Positions 1-8,103 are shown, counted from the first letter of the stretch. The stretch is DNA of 64,000 nucleotides from JAJVHZ01 sp041395385 (GCA_041395385.1 JAWLAN010000011.1:1-64000); one strand, 5' to 3'. Notes: generated from the letters alone by a model not told the origin. Numbers and translations are program-made.

Positions 1-853
1 CATCCACTGTTATTCGGTCTACGAGGGCTACTTCTGGGAGGCCGTGGTCGCGCGCATCCGCGAATGCTTCGAGGAGTCGATCGAAGGCTGCCTGCCGGAG
101 TGGGGCCAGGGCCAGTTCGAGATCAATCTCTACCGCAGCGACGCGCTTTCCATGGCCGATACGGCGGTGATATTCAAGACCGCGGTGAAGCAGATCGCCG
201 CGGAGGCCGGGCTGTCGGCGACGTTTATGGCCAAATGGCACGAGAACTACACCGGCAGCTCCGGGCACATTCATCAGAGCCTGGCGGACGCCGCCAGCAA
301 GGCCTCGCTCTTCCACGACGCGGCGCGCCCGCATGCGATGAGCGAGCTCTTCGAGCACTACACGGCCGGGCAGTTCGAGGTGTTTCGTCCCGCCGCGCTG
401 TTCTTCGCGCCGTTCGTGAATTCCTACAAGCGGTTCCTGCCCGACAGTTTCGCCGGTTCAATGCAGACTTGGGGGGTGGACAACCGAACGGTGACCTATC
501 GCGTCATCAACAGTTCGGCGTCGAAATGCAGACTGGAGAACCGGCTCGGCGGCTCCGATCTCAATCCCTACGTGTCCTTTGCGGCGTGCATCGGCTCGGG
601 TCTGCGCGGCATCGAGCGCAGGCTGAAACTGCCGGAGGCGGGCACCGGCAACTGCTATTACACCCCCGGGGCGGCGACGGCACCGCGTTCGCTCGAGGAG
701 GCCGCGCACGAGGCCGCCGCCTCGCCGGTCGCCAAGGAGATCCTTTCGCCGGCCATGGTCGACAACCTGGTTCGCATCGCGCTGTTCGAGGCGGACGTCT
801 TCAAGGGTCGGGTGACCGACCTCGAGCGCCGCCGCTACTTCGAGATGGCCTGA
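1..853 (+). CDS. Glutamine synthetase family protein, C-terminal part (5' end outside window)
   Basis: The reading frame is open from base 2, so the start lies upstream. About 283 residues are visible, corresponding to the catalytic C-terminal domain of the glutamine synthetase / gamma-glutamyl-amide ligase family. The segment around HENYTGSSGHIHQSL and the later NRTVTYRV and ENRLGGSDLNPY stretches match the ATP- and glutamate-binding part of that fold. The protein stops at EMA with TGA. Stand-alone proteins of this branch, such as PuuA-like enzymes, usually ligate glutamate to amines rather than ammonia. That role is inferred from the family and from the second, damaged paralogue at 45137, not from diagnostic residues. 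Confidence 0.85.
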   Translation, partial: IHCYSVYEGYFWEAVVARIRECFEESIEGCLPEWGQGQFEINLYRSDALSMADTAVIFKTAVKQIAAEAGLSATFMAKWHENYTGSSGHIHQSLADAASKASLFHDAARPHAMSELFEHYTAGQFEVFRPAALFFAPFVNSYKRFLPDSFAGSMQTWGVDNRTVTYRVINSSASKCRLENRLGGSDLNPYVSFAACIGSGLRGIERRLKLPEAGTGNCYYTPGAATAPRSLEEAAHEAAASPVAKEILSPAMVDNLVRIALFEADVFKGRVTDLERRRYFEMA

Positions 854-1191
854 CAGCCGAATCGCAGCACCCCGGGCGGGGCGCGCCGCCGTATCCTCCG
901 GCGCATCGCGGCGCGCCGCATATCCGCGCAGCCGCTCGCCCGCCGCGCCCGTTCGACGTTCCCGTTGTTGCACCGCGTTGCTCCAGGTACGCAATTGGTG
1001 CCGCGCGCCCCGCGGTCGGGACTGCACGTCATGTTGATCACGGTCATCGGCCTGGCATACCCATGTGCCATCGTTACGACGTGAGCGGGCTGCGGCATCG
1101 TGACTACGGTTCCCGGCGTGGACCGTTCCTCGTCGGTCCATCCACCCAGCCGCGGCGGTGTCATGTCGTTCGGATGGGGAGGGGCACAGCC
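854..1191. other. Intergenic region, 338 bases
   Basis: No protein-like reading frame is convincing on either strand. A weak FNR-like motif TTGATCACGGTCAT lies at 1034-1047 with only one good half-site. A strong purine-rich ribosome-binding run overlaps a KOPS-like octamer (GGGGAGGG, 1176-1183) just before the next gene. No terminator is obvious. Confidence 0.4.
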
Positions 1192-1533
1192 ATGAAGATC
1201 ACCCTCAGCGTCATCGTGGCCGGCGGCATGCCCGGCTCGCACATCATGCCGCTGACGCCCGTGCCGCTGAACACCGGCACGAGTTGCTTCGACGGTCCGC
1301 CGATCGTCAGCTGCGCCGCGCTCGCCGAGCGCGGCGGCAAGCTCACCGAGCCGCCGGACTGCTTCGCGCATCCGTTCTGGAATTCGGTGCGCGATCGGAT
1401 CGCCGGCAAGGCCGTGGACATGCGCCACCAGGGATTCTTCGGCGCGGCGATGCTGCCCATGTCCGAGCTGGAATACACCGGGATCACCGAGAGGATGGCC
1501 GCGCTCGATCAACGTTTCACGCAGCGGACGTGA
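1192..1533 (+). CDS. Internally deleted archaeal-type fructose-1,6-bisphosphatase (N-terminal 8 residues joined to last ~105)
   Basis: This 113-residue frame begins MKITLSVI, the start of archaeal-type bifunctional FBP aldolase/phosphatases. It then jumps directly into the far C-terminus of that roughly 370-residue family. The motifs AGGMPGSH, CFDGPPIV and SELEYTGI correspond to the family's AGWMRGSH, RFDGPPR and EEMEYTTL blocks. The middle, including the acidic and histidine metal ligands and the Schiff-base lysine region, is absent, so catalysis is not expected. The ATG is preceded by a strong GGGGAGGGG ribosome-binding site, so the remnant may still be translated. It could be a decaying gene or a repurposed C-terminal domain. 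Family assignment is from remembered motifs. Confidence 0.7.
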   Translation: MKITLSVIVAGGMPGSHIMPLTPVPLNTGTSCFDGPPIVSCAALAERGGKLTEPPDCFAHPFWNSVRDRIAGKAVDMRHQGFFGAAMLPMSELEYTGITERMAALDQRFTQRT

Positions 1534-1575
1534 TGGGGACCGGGAGCTCGATGGCGACGATGCGGAGCACGGATC

Positions 1576-2385
1576 GTGACGAGCTCGCGCGACGTTGACA
1601 CCGACACGGAGGCGGCCGCGCTCGCCTATCTCGAGCGCGGCTGGGCGGCGATGCCGATGGAGGCGCGCGGCAAGCGACCGGTGGTGGCATGGCAGGAGCT
1701 GCAGAGCCGGCTGCCGACGGTCGCCGAGGTCAAGGCGTGGTTCGCGCGGCCGCGCGCGGCGAACGTCGGCATCGTCACCGGCTCGGTCTCCAACCTCGTG
1801 GTGGTCGACGTCGATCCGCGCCACGGCGGCGCGGCGAGTCTGGCCGCGCTGGAGCGCGAGCACGGACCGCTGCCGATCACCGTCGAGGCCATCACCGGCG
1901 GCGGCGGGCGCCACCTGTATTTCGCGCATCCCGGCGCCATGGTGCACAACAAGGTCGGCGTGCTGCCGGGCATCGACGTGCGCGGCGATGGCGGTTGCGT
2001 GGTCGCGCCGCCGTCCATACACCCCAGCGGCAACCGCTATCGCTGGGCGAAGCGGCGATCTCCCGACGAGGTCGAGGTCGCCCCGCTGCCGCGCTGGCTG
2101 CTGGCGCTCATCGCCCCGGCGGCCGGGCGAGCGGGGCATCCGCTGGCGCACTGGCGCACGCTGGTGCGCGAAGGCGTGGTGGAGGGGGAGCGCAACAGCG
2201 CCATCGCCTCGCTCGCCGGGCATCTGTTGTGGCACGGGGTGGACGCCCAGGTCGCGGTGGAGTTGCTGCTGGCGTGGAACGGCGCGCGTTGCCGGCCGCC
2301 GCTCGAGGAGGAGGAGGTGGCGAGGACCGTGGAGAGCATCGCGAGACTGCACGCGCAGCAGCACGGGCCGGATGCGCCGGCATGA
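1576..2385 (+). CDS. Stand-alone bifunctional DNA primase/polymerase (prim-pol) with PriCT domain
   Basis: This is a 269-residue protein with a GTG start. Residues about 10-180 form an archaeo-eukaryotic primase-type prim-pol domain. The DVD metal-binding motif is at 78-80, the GGRHLYF histidine at 113 and the DVRGDGG loop at 134-140. Residues about 200-260 resemble the short helical PriCT-1 domain that normally links prim-pol to a helicase (EGERNS...VARTVESIA). No helicase domain follows. Such proteins usually come from plasmids, phages or integrated elements and synthesise primers or bypass lesions. The next gene overlaps its stop codon (ATGA), so the two are probably cotranslated although the functions look unrelated. 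Confidence 0.8.
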   Translation: MTSSRDVDTDTEAAALAYLERGWAAMPMEARGKRPVVAWQELQSRLPTVAEVKAWFARPRAANVGIVTGSVSNLVVVDVDPRHGGAASLAALEREHGPLPITVEAITGGGGRHLYFAHPGAMVHNKVGVLPGIDVRGDGGCVVAPPSIHPSGNRYRWAKRRSPDEVEVAPLPRWLLALIAPAAGRAGHPLAHWRTLVREGVVEGERNSAIASLAGHLLWHGVDAQVAVELLLAWNGARCRPPLEEEEVARTVESIARLHAQQHGPDAPA

Positions 2386-3239
2386 CCCGGCGGCGGCGCA
2401 TCGCGGTGGTCGGTTTCGGGCAGCTCGGTCGCCGCTGCGTGGAATCACTGCAGGGCGCAACCGATTTCGAGCTGGCGGGCGTCGTGCGCCGGCGGGAGTC
2501 GCCCGCGAGACTGCCGCCGCCCTGGCAGGAGATCGCCGTGGCACGCCACGTGAGCGAGCTCGCGGGCGTGGATGCGGCGCTGGTGTGCGTGCCGACGCCG
2601 CTCGTTCTCGGGGTGGCCGAGGAGATCCTCCAGCGCCGCATACCGATCGTCGAGTGCGCGCGCCTGGAGGGCCACGCGCTCGGCGCGCATCACCGCGCCC
2701 TCGATGCCTATGCCCGTAATCACCGGGTCGGCGCGGTCGTGGGCGCCGGCTGGGATCCGGGTGCGATGCCGCTGCTGCAGCGCCTGTTCACCCTGCTCAT
2801 CCCCGAGGGCCAGACGGCCGTGAGCCATCGCCCCGGCGTGAACCTGCATCACACCGCCGTCGCCGAGGCGATCGCGGGGGTGAAGGGCGCGCTCGCCACC
2901 GAGTACCGCGGCGCCGACGGCACGCCGATGCACTACCTCTACGTCGAGGCGGATCCGCACGCCGACATCGAAACACTACGCGAGCGCATCGCGGCGGAGC
3001 CGGAATTCCTGGGCGACGCGCTCACGCTGCTGCCGGTCGACAGCATCGCCGCGCTGGAGGAGGCCGGGCACGGCACCGTGCTCGAGCGCCGCGGCGCGGC
3101 CCGCGCCGGGCCGCATCCGAGTCTGCTGCTCGAGGCGCGCTACGAGGTCCACGCTTTCGCCGCCCGCGTCATGGTGAACGCCCTGCATCAGCTCGGCGCG
3201 AAACAGGCCGGCGCATCGCCGTATGCGTTCTCGCTCTGA
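2382..3239 (+). CDS. Diaminopimelate dehydrogenase-like NAD(P)-dependent oxidoreductase
   Basis: This 285-residue protein starts at the ATG overlapping the stop of the prim-pol gene. Residues 6-24 form a Rossmann nucleotide-binding motif (AVVGFGQLG), followed by the GWDPG signature at 123-127 typical of meso-diaminopimelate D-dehydrogenases. The central domain YEV...NALHQ near the C-terminus also fits that family. True Ddh enzymes interconvert tetrahydrodipicolinate and meso-diaminopimelate, for lysine and cell-wall synthesis or for D-amino-acid formation. There is no lysine pathway gene next to it, so the actual substrate could differ. Confidence 0.75.
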   Translation: MTRRRRIAVVGFGQLGRRCVESLQGATDFELAGVVRRRESPARLPPPWQEIAVARHVSELAGVDAALVCVPTPLVLGVAEEILQRRIPIVECARLEGHALGAHHRALDAYARNHRVGAVVGAGWDPGAMPLLQRLFTLLIPEGQTAVSHRPGVNLHHTAVAEAIAGVKGALATEYRGADGTPMHYLYVEADPHADIETLRERIAAEPEFLGDALTLLPVDSIAALEEAGHGTVLERRGAARAGPHPSLLLEARYEVHAFAARVMVNALHQLGAKQAGASPYAFSL

Positions 3240-3266
3240 GCCAAGACCACACGCGCCGGGGCGATC

Positions 3267-4328
3267 GTGAGCTCGCCGGCGCGCGCCATCGACATCGACG
3301 GCGCCTATGGAGAGGGCGGCGGCCAGCTCGTGCGCACCGCGGTAGCGCTCGCGGCAATCACCGGCCGGGAGGTGCGCATCGCGAACATCCGCGCGAAGCG
3401 CGACAAGCCGGGGCTGGCGCCGCAGCACGTCGCGGCCGTGCGGGCGGTGGCGTGGTTCTGCGACGCGGCCATCGAGAACCTGGAGGCAGGCGCCGGCGCG
3501 ATCGCGTTCCGGCCGGGTCGGTTGCACGGCGGCGAGGTGACGGTGGAGATCGGTACCGCCGGCAGCATCACGCTCGTGATGCAAGCGCTGCTGCCGGTGA
3601 TGATCGCCGCCGGCGCGCCAGCGTCCGCCGTCATCCACGGCGGCACCGACGTGCGCGGCGCCCCGGCGCTCGATTATTTCCGCGAGGTGCTGCTGCGGCA
3701 CGTGGCACGCATGGGGGTGGCGGTGGATCTGCAGGTCGCCCGCCGTGGTTACTACCCGCGCGGCGGCGGCGAGGTGAGGGTGACGCTAACGGGCCCGCAC
3801 CGGGCCGTCCTGCGGCCGTTGCGCCTGGCCTCGGCAGGGGCCCTGCGCCGGCTCGACGGCGCGGCCCACGTCGCCAACCTGCCCGTGCACATCGCCGAGC
3901 GCATGCGCGCGTCGATGCTCGGGGCGCTCGGCGAGCAGCTCGCCGCGCGCGCGCACGTTGAGACGCCCGTGCTCGCGCATGGCAAGGCGATCGGACAGGG
4001 CGGGGCAGTGGTCGGTTGGGCGCAGTGCGAGCACTCGGTGCTGGGCGCGTGCCGGATCGCGGAACGCGGCGTGCGCGCCGAGGCGCTCGGCGAGGCGGTG
4101 GGCAGCGAGCTGCGCGCGGACATCGGCAGCGGCGCGGCCGTCGACATCCACGCCGCCGATCAGATCCTCATCTATCTCGCCATGGCCGGCGGCGAATCCT
4201 CGGTGAGCACGCGCGCGATCACGCTGCACGCGCAGACGGCGATGTGGCTCATCGAGCAGTTCCTGCCGGTGCGTTACGCGAGCGGGCAGCGCGACGGGCT
4301 CTGCCACATCGACGCCGCGCCCGCATGA
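3267..4328 (+). CDS. rtcA: RNA 3'-terminal phosphate cyclase
   Basis: This 353-residue protein has a GTG start, and its length matches RtcA. The N-terminal IDGAYGEGGGQLVRTAVAL segment is the family's nucleotide-site signature. His295, in HAADQILIYLAMAG, is the position of the histidine that forms the covalent AMP adduct. The enzyme converts RNA 3'-phosphates into 2',3'-cyclic phosphates using ATP. RtcA is usually linked to the ligase RtcB and the sigma-54 activator RtcR, but here neither is present. Instead a small DUF504/MJ1316 gene follows after about 20 bases, which suggests a compact RNA-end processing pair. Confidence 0.93.
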   Translation: MSSPARAIDIDGAYGEGGGQLVRTAVALAAITGREVRIANIRAKRDKPGLAPQHVAAVRAVAWFCDAAIENLEAGAGAIAFRPGRLHGGEVTVEIGTAGSITLVMQALLPVMIAAGAPASAVIHGGTDVRGAPALDYFREVLLRHVARMGVAVDLQVARRGYYPRGGGEVRVTLTGPHRAVLRPLRLASAGALRRLDGAAHVANLPVHIAERMRASMLGALGEQLAARAHVETPVLAHGKAIGQGGAVVGWAQCEHSVLGACRIAERGVRAEALGEAVGSELRADIGSGAAVDIHAADQILIYLAMAGGESSVSTRAITLHAQTAMWLIEQFLPVRYASGQRDGLCHIDAAPA

Positions 4329-4347
4329 GCAGACGTTGGGGGCCGAC

Positions 4348-4602
4348 ATGCAACCGATCCAGGCGCTGCTGCACCGTATCCAATGGGACCGGGAGTTCGG
4401 TTTCGCCAGGTTCGTGGTGGGCTACTACGACCGCGTCGCGAAGACGATCGTGCAGGTCCCCTTCGAACGCATGAGCTTCGAGCCGAGGGAGCCGTTCTCC
4501 TTCGAGGTCGTGGACGAGGAGGGCGTCGCGCACACCATCCCCCTGCACCGCGTGCGCGAGGTCTACCGCAACGGCGAGCTCATCTGGCACCGGCAGCCGT
4601 GA
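4348..4602 (+). CDS. DUF504 / MJ1316-family RNA-end-associated small protein
   Basis: This 84-residue protein follows rtcA directly. The start is taken as the ATG giving MQPIQALLHRIQWD; an upstream in-frame TTG at 4336 is less likely. The pattern of an N-terminal L-HRIQWD block, the central YYDRV, then IPLHRVREVYRNG and a final IWHR matches the DUF504/MJ1316 domain. This domain has been proposed from comparative genomics to recognise cyclic-phosphate RNA ends and is often found beside RNA cyclases. The adjacency here supports that link. The biochemical role remains an inference. Confidence 0.75.
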   Translation: MQPIQALLHRIQWDREFGFARFVVGYYDRVAKTIVQVPFERMSFEPREPFSFEVVDEEGVAHTIPLHRVREVYRNGELIWHRQP

Positions 4603-4831
4603 ACGCCGCGAGATCCCAGGTGTGTGTCCGTTCGTCATGACGCAGCACATAGGTGTCGCCGTCGTCGGCGCGGCAGCGATAGTAGCGGTGATCCGGGCCG
4701 TACCAGCGGTCGACCAGCTCCAGCACCTCGAGCCGGCGCTCGCCCAGCCAGAAGGCGCGGGGCTCCTCCTCCCCGCGGTATCCGGCGTAGCACTCCACGC
4801 GTATGCCCATTTCCGGCGTCGCCCGGTTCAT
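4580..4831 (-). CDS. Conserved hypothetical protein, 83 residues
   Basis: This small soluble protein is rich in aromatic and charged residues (VECYAGYRGEEEPRAFWLG, then DRWYGPDHRYYRCRADDG and YVLRHDE). The pattern is that of widespread uncharacterised proteins of roughly 80 residues in proteobacteria. I do not recognise a function. It converges with the DUF504 gene, and the two 3' ends overlap by 23 bases. It may share the promoter region with the RNase Z-like gene, which diverges from it at about 4832-4959. Confidence 0.6.
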   Translation of the reverse strand: MNRATPEMGIRVECYAGYRGEEEPRAFWLGERRLEVLELVDRWYGPDHRYYRCRADDGDTYVLRHDERTHTWDLAAFTAAGAR

Positions 4832-4959
4832 GCGGCCGGCCTGCCGCTCCTACATACTGTAGCAAGCGGCCGCGCCGGGCGGCGATTCCGCGGGCAATCT
4901 CGCCCGCATGGCCGGCGGACCGCCGCCGCGCCCGCACGGGAGTGAGGTTCGCGCCGGCC

Positions 4960-5967
4960 ATGCGCCCCATCGTCAATCCTCAGCTGGTCAACGGCCCCTA
5001 CGGCGACCCGGGGCTGTACGTCGATTTCCTGTTCGAGCGCCGCGCGCTGCTCTTCGATCTCGGCGAGCTGGGCGCCCTCGGACCGCGCAAGCTGCTCAGG
5101 CTGACGCACGTGTTCGTCACCCACACGCACATGGACCACTTCATCGGCTTCGACACGCTGCTGCGGGTCTGCCTGGGTCGCGACGCGTGCATCGAGATGA
5201 CCGGGCCGCCCGGCTTCGCCGACCGGGTCGAGCACCGACTGGCCGGCTATACCTGGAACCTCGTGGAGAACTACGCCGGCAGCGTCGAGATCCGCGTCAC
5301 CGAGCTGCACCCCGACGGCCGCGCCCTGCGCGCGCGCTTCGCCTGTCAGCGCCGTTTCCGCCGCGAGCCGCTGCAGGAATCGCGCATCGAGGATGGCATC
5401 GTGGTGGAGGAGGCGGCCTTCCGGGTGCGGGCCGCGTTCCTCGACCACGGCGTGCCGTGCCTGGGCTACGCGCTCGAGGAGAAGGAGCACGTCAACGTCT
5501 GGAAGAACCGGCTGGCCGAGCGCGGCCTGCCGGTGGGGGCATGGCTGAGAGACCTGAAGCTCGCGGTGCTGCGCAGTGAGCCGGATTCGACACCGATCCG
5601 CGCTTGGTGGCGCGAGTCGGGCGAGATCCGCGAGCGCGTGCTGCCGCTCGGTGAGCTGAAGGCCGGGGTGCTGCGCATCGTCCCGGGGCAGAAGATCTGC
5701 TACGTCACCGACGTCGCCGGCACGCCGGGCAACGCCGAGCGCATCGTGGATCTGGCGCGCGGCGCCAACATCCTCTACATCGAGGCGGTCTTTCTCGAGG
5801 CCGATGCGGAGATCGCCGCCCGCAAACTGCACCTGACCGCGCGAGGGGCCGGGGAGATCGCCCGCGCCGCCGGCGTCAAGACGGTGATCCCGTTTCACTT
5901 CTCGCCACGCTACCTCGGCCGCGAACCGGAGCTGCGCGCCGAGCTGGAGGCGGCGTTTCGCGGCTGA
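4960..5967 (+). CDS. rnz: Metallo-beta-lactamase-fold hydrolase, ribonuclease Z-like
   Basis: This 335-residue protein has the zinc-binding signature HTHMDH at 55-60. Downstream ligand positions are consistent with YVTDVAG and the late FHFSPRY block, the latter characteristic of tRNase Z proteins (HFSxRY). RNase Z cleaves the 3' trailer of tRNA precursors at two bound zinc ions. The region between the core motifs (residues about 90-230) is longer and more diverged than in classical bacterial RNase Z, so it could be a related RNA or phosphodiester hydrolase. The ATG at 4960 was chosen because it precedes the conserved N-terminal strand; the frame is open much further upstream. Confidence 0.72.
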   Translation: MRPIVNPQLVNGPYGDPGLYVDFLFERRALLFDLGELGALGPRKLLRLTHVFVTHTHMDHFIGFDTLLRVCLGRDACIEMTGPPGFADRVEHRLAGYTWNLVENYAGSVEIRVTELHPDGRALRARFACQRRFRREPLQESRIEDGIVVEEAAFRVRAAFLDHGVPCLGYALEEKEHVNVWKNRLAERGLPVGAWLRDLKLAVLRSEPDSTPIRAWWRESGEIRERVLPLGELKAGVLRIVPGQKICYVTDVAGTPGNAERIVDLARGANILYIEAVFLEADAEIAARKLHLTARGAGEIARAAGVKTVIPFHFSPRYLGREPELRAELEAAFRG

Positions 5968-5982
5968 TCGGCCCGCGACGCG

Positions 5983-6369
5983 TCAGCGTCGGCCCGTGCC
6001 TCGACTCGCGGGGTCACCCTCTTGCGCCGCCGGCTGCATGGCCCGGATCCGGGGATCGTTCGGACAGAACTTGTAGTCCTCGGCCGCGGTGCCGGGGGAG
6101 TCGAGCACGGTGTCGCACTGCGCGCTGCCCGGACAGCTCTCGCAGCGGGCGATCTGATCACGGATCTCCGCCGGGTCCACCGTCCGCAGGTACTCGCGGA
6201 CGTCGATGCGGCGGCGCTGCAGCATCCGGAACAGCCGCACGCCCTGCAGCTGATCGCGCATACGGTTGAAGACCTCGGCATGGCCGGTGAACGCGATGCG
6301 CACGGTCACGACGACGACGACGATGATGATCGCCGCAACCAGCATATAGCCAAGCACAATGGTGTTCAT
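5983..6369 (-). CDS. DUF6455-like small membrane protein with cysteine motif
   Basis: The start at 6369 gives a 128-residue protein with one N-terminal transmembrane helix (about residues 3-24, very rich in isoleucine and valine). A cytoplasmic or periplasmic tail follows with the cysteine pattern CESCPGSAQC...FCPN near residues 70-105. The arrangement of short membrane anchor plus RxxCxxC...C matches proteins annotated DUF6455. The function is unknown; the cysteines could bind a metal or a cofactor. It is transcribed away from the oxidase operon, and the tandem FNR-type boxes at 6528-6556 lie about 160 bases upstream of its start. Confidence 0.6.
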   Translation of the reverse strand: MNTIVLGYMLVAAIIIVVVVVTVRIAFTGHAEVFNRMRDQLQGVRLFRMLQRRRIDVREYLRTVDPAEIRDQIARCESCPGSAQCDTVLDSPGTAAEDYKFCPNDPRIRAMQPAAQEGDPASRGTGRR

Positions 6370-6527
6370 GCGGCAGGTCGTCGCGGGCCTGTGGACGTGC
6401 GTTTCAGTCGGCTCACCGTGTACAGGGGGTTGGACAAAGTCGCATCTCACGACGGCGGAGGGAGCCGCGCATTTCACCAGGTTGAAAACCCCTCGCATGA
6501 TTTTTCCGCGCTGCGGCGCACCAGAAT

Positions 6528-6541
6528 TTGATCTCGATCAA
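6528..6541. promoter_or_regulatory. FNR/ANR/DNR-type box 1
   Basis: The sequence TTGATCTCGATCAA is a perfect match to the TTGAT-N4-ATCAA consensus bound by FNR, ANR, DNR and FixK-type regulators. It lies in the divergent region between a DUF6455 gene and the cytochrome oxidase operon. Which gene it controls, and whether it activates or represses, cannot be read from the sequence. Confidence 0.75.
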
Positions 6542-6542
6542 T

Positions 6543-6556
6543 TTGATCTGGATCAG
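6543..6556. promoter_or_regulatory. FNR/ANR/DNR-type box 2
   Basis: TTGATCTGGATCAG differs from the consensus at one base and lies 15 bases centre-to-centre from box 1, about one and a half helical turns away. Two regulators could bind side by side on opposite faces of the helix. A possible -10 element (TGTTAAT, 6575-6581) lies at class II distance from this second box on the plus strand, pointing toward coxB. Confidence 0.65.
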
Positions 6557-6845
6557 ATTTTCGCTCGATGGGATTGTTAATTTCTCTGTCCAGAAAAGCG
6601 AAACCGTCATCCCGACTGCAACGCAATGATCGGCGTCAAGAACGCCGGGCGGCCGCCTGAAGACGGCAGCGGCACCGCGGACGGGACTCGAGTCCGCGAC
6701 ATCCAGTGCGGTGATCAACAGCGGCCACATGCGGCGGATGTGGCGGGGATGGGTGTTGCCCCGGACGGTGAGCGCGCGGCGCCACGTACCCACGAGAGGT
6801 GCGGGTGGGCGCGAGCGATTTGCTGACAAGAAAAAGGGGGAGAGT

Positions 6846-8072
6846 ATGTGCAGCCTGGATCCGTGCAGGCAGGGGGCGGCGCGCGCGGGAGTCGGCACGA
6901 TGCTGCTGGCGGGGTACACCGCTGCGCGCGCCGAGCTTGGGTACAACCTGCCTGAGCCGGCATCGCTCGGTGCCCGCGACATCTACGACATCCATCATCT
7001 GACGACTACCGTCGTGGCGGCGCTGCTCGCCATCGTCGTCGGCGTGGTCGGCTATTCGCTGTACACGCACCGCAAGAGCCGCGGCTTCGTGGCCGATCAG
7101 ACCCTCCACCAGGGACGCTTCGGACGCTGGTCGTGGGTGCTGATCCCGGTGGTCGTGCTGGGCGTGGACATGACCATCGCCGGCAAGGCCGAACAGGTGT
7201 TGGAGAGCCTGTGGGAGGTGCCCAAGGACAAGGAGATGATGGAGGTGAAGGTTACCGGCCACCAGTGGTGGTGGGAGTACGAATATCTCGACCAGGACAT
7301 CCGCGTCGAGAGCCGCTACACCCCGGAGGAGCAATCCAAGGAGCTCTACCTGCGCGAGGTGGACAATCGCCTGGTGCTCCCGACCCACACCCGCATTCGT
7401 TTCCTCCACACCTCCGCGGACGTCAACCACGCCTTCTGGGTGCCGGAGATCGGCTTCAAGAAGGACGCCATCGCCGGCTACATCACGGAGACGTGGACGG
7501 TGCTGGACAGGGAAGGCGTGTACCGGGGGCAGTGCGCCGAGCTCTGCGGAACCTGGCACGCGCGCATGCCGGTCGTCGTGGAGGCCGTCAGCGCCGAGCG
7601 CTTCGGCGCCTGGGTGGAGGAGCAGAAGCTGAAGATGGCGGCCGCCACCGCCGAGGCCTCCTCCGACAGGGTGCGGAGCATGGAGGAGCTCATGGAGATG
7701 GGACGCAACCTGTACAACAAGAACTGCGCGGCCTGCCATCAGCTCGACGGCAAGGGCCTGCCGCCCGCATTCCCGCCGCTCATCGTCGGCAGCGCCTTCT
7801 CCGGCGGCGAGAACATGACCAAGCCGCTCGAGGAACGTGGCTTCCTGAAGGACGGCAAGATCGCCCTGGGACCGGTCGAGAGTCATGTCGACATCGTCGT
7901 CAACGGCATCCCGGGCACCTCGATGCAGCCCTGGCAGCAGTTGAACGATCTCGAGATCGCCGCGATCGTCACCTACGAGCGCAACGCCTTCGGAAACGAC
8001 AGCGGCGAGGTGATCCAGCCCTCGGACGTGGGCAAGGCCCGCGGCGCCGGCGCCGCGGCCTCGATGCAATGA
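6846..8072 (+). CDS. coxB: Cytochrome c oxidase subunit II with fused cytochrome c domain (caa3 type)
   Basis: This 408-residue protein has a signal-like N-terminus, two transmembrane segments (about 52-72 and 96-115) and a periplasmic CuA domain. The CuA ligands are in CAELCGTWHARM: Cys230, Cys234, His238 and Met241. A C-terminal cytochrome c domain with CAACH haem-binding motif at 294-298 and a distal methionine in TSMQPW makes it a caa3-type subunit. It accepts electrons directly on its own haem. The ATG at 6846 is chosen because GGGGGAGAG precedes it; the frame is open further upstream. It is the first gene of the oxidase operon. Confidence 0.93.
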   Translation: MCSLDPCRQGAARAGVGTMLLAGYTAARAELGYNLPEPASLGARDIYDIHHLTTTVVAALLAIVVGVVGYSLYTHRKSRGFVADQTLHQGRFGRWSWVLIPVVVLGVDMTIAGKAEQVLESLWEVPKDKEMMEVKVTGHQWWWEYEYLDQDIRVESRYTPEEQSKELYLREVDNRLVLPTHTRIRFLHTSADVNHAFWVPEIGFKKDAIAGYITETWTVLDREGVYRGQCAELCGTWHARMPVVVEAVSAERFGAWVEEQKLKMAAATAEASSDRVRSMEELMEMGRNLYNKNCAACHQLDGKGLPPAFPPLIVGSAFSGGENMTKPLEERGFLKDGKIALGPVESHVDIVVNGIPGTSMQPWQQLNDLEIAAIVTYERNAFGNDSGEVIQPSDVGKARGAGAAASMQ

Positions 8073-8103
8073 CAATGAACAACGGCTTCGGAGGACAAGG
8101 CAC

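Larger units (their letters stand above)
6370..6845. other. Divergent regulatory region between DUF6455 gene and coxB
   Basis: This region of 476 bases has no convincing gene. It contains two adjacent FNR/CRP-family boxes at 6528-6541 and 6543-6556. An AT-richer stretch follows at 6557-6590 that could hold a promoter -10 element (TGTTAAT around 6575-6581, about 28 bases from the centre of the second box). The final bases before coxB carry a strong GGGGGAGAG ribosome-binding site. Confidence 0.5.

Noticed and set aside
1034..1047. FNR-like motif TTGATCACGGTCAT upstream of the FBPase remnant
   Set aside because: One half-site is degenerate and spacing to a promoter is unclear.
64..1191. Long plus-strand frame over the glutamine-synthetase end, rich in arginine and proline
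   Set aside because: It is the shifted frame of the real gene at 1-853; its composition is typical of antisense or shifted GC-rich coding DNA. Only its tail from 1192 is considered real.
835..2544. Minus-strand 569-residue frame
   Set aside because: It lies opposite the FBPase remnant and prim-pol genes and has arginine- and alanine-biased, non-globular composition.
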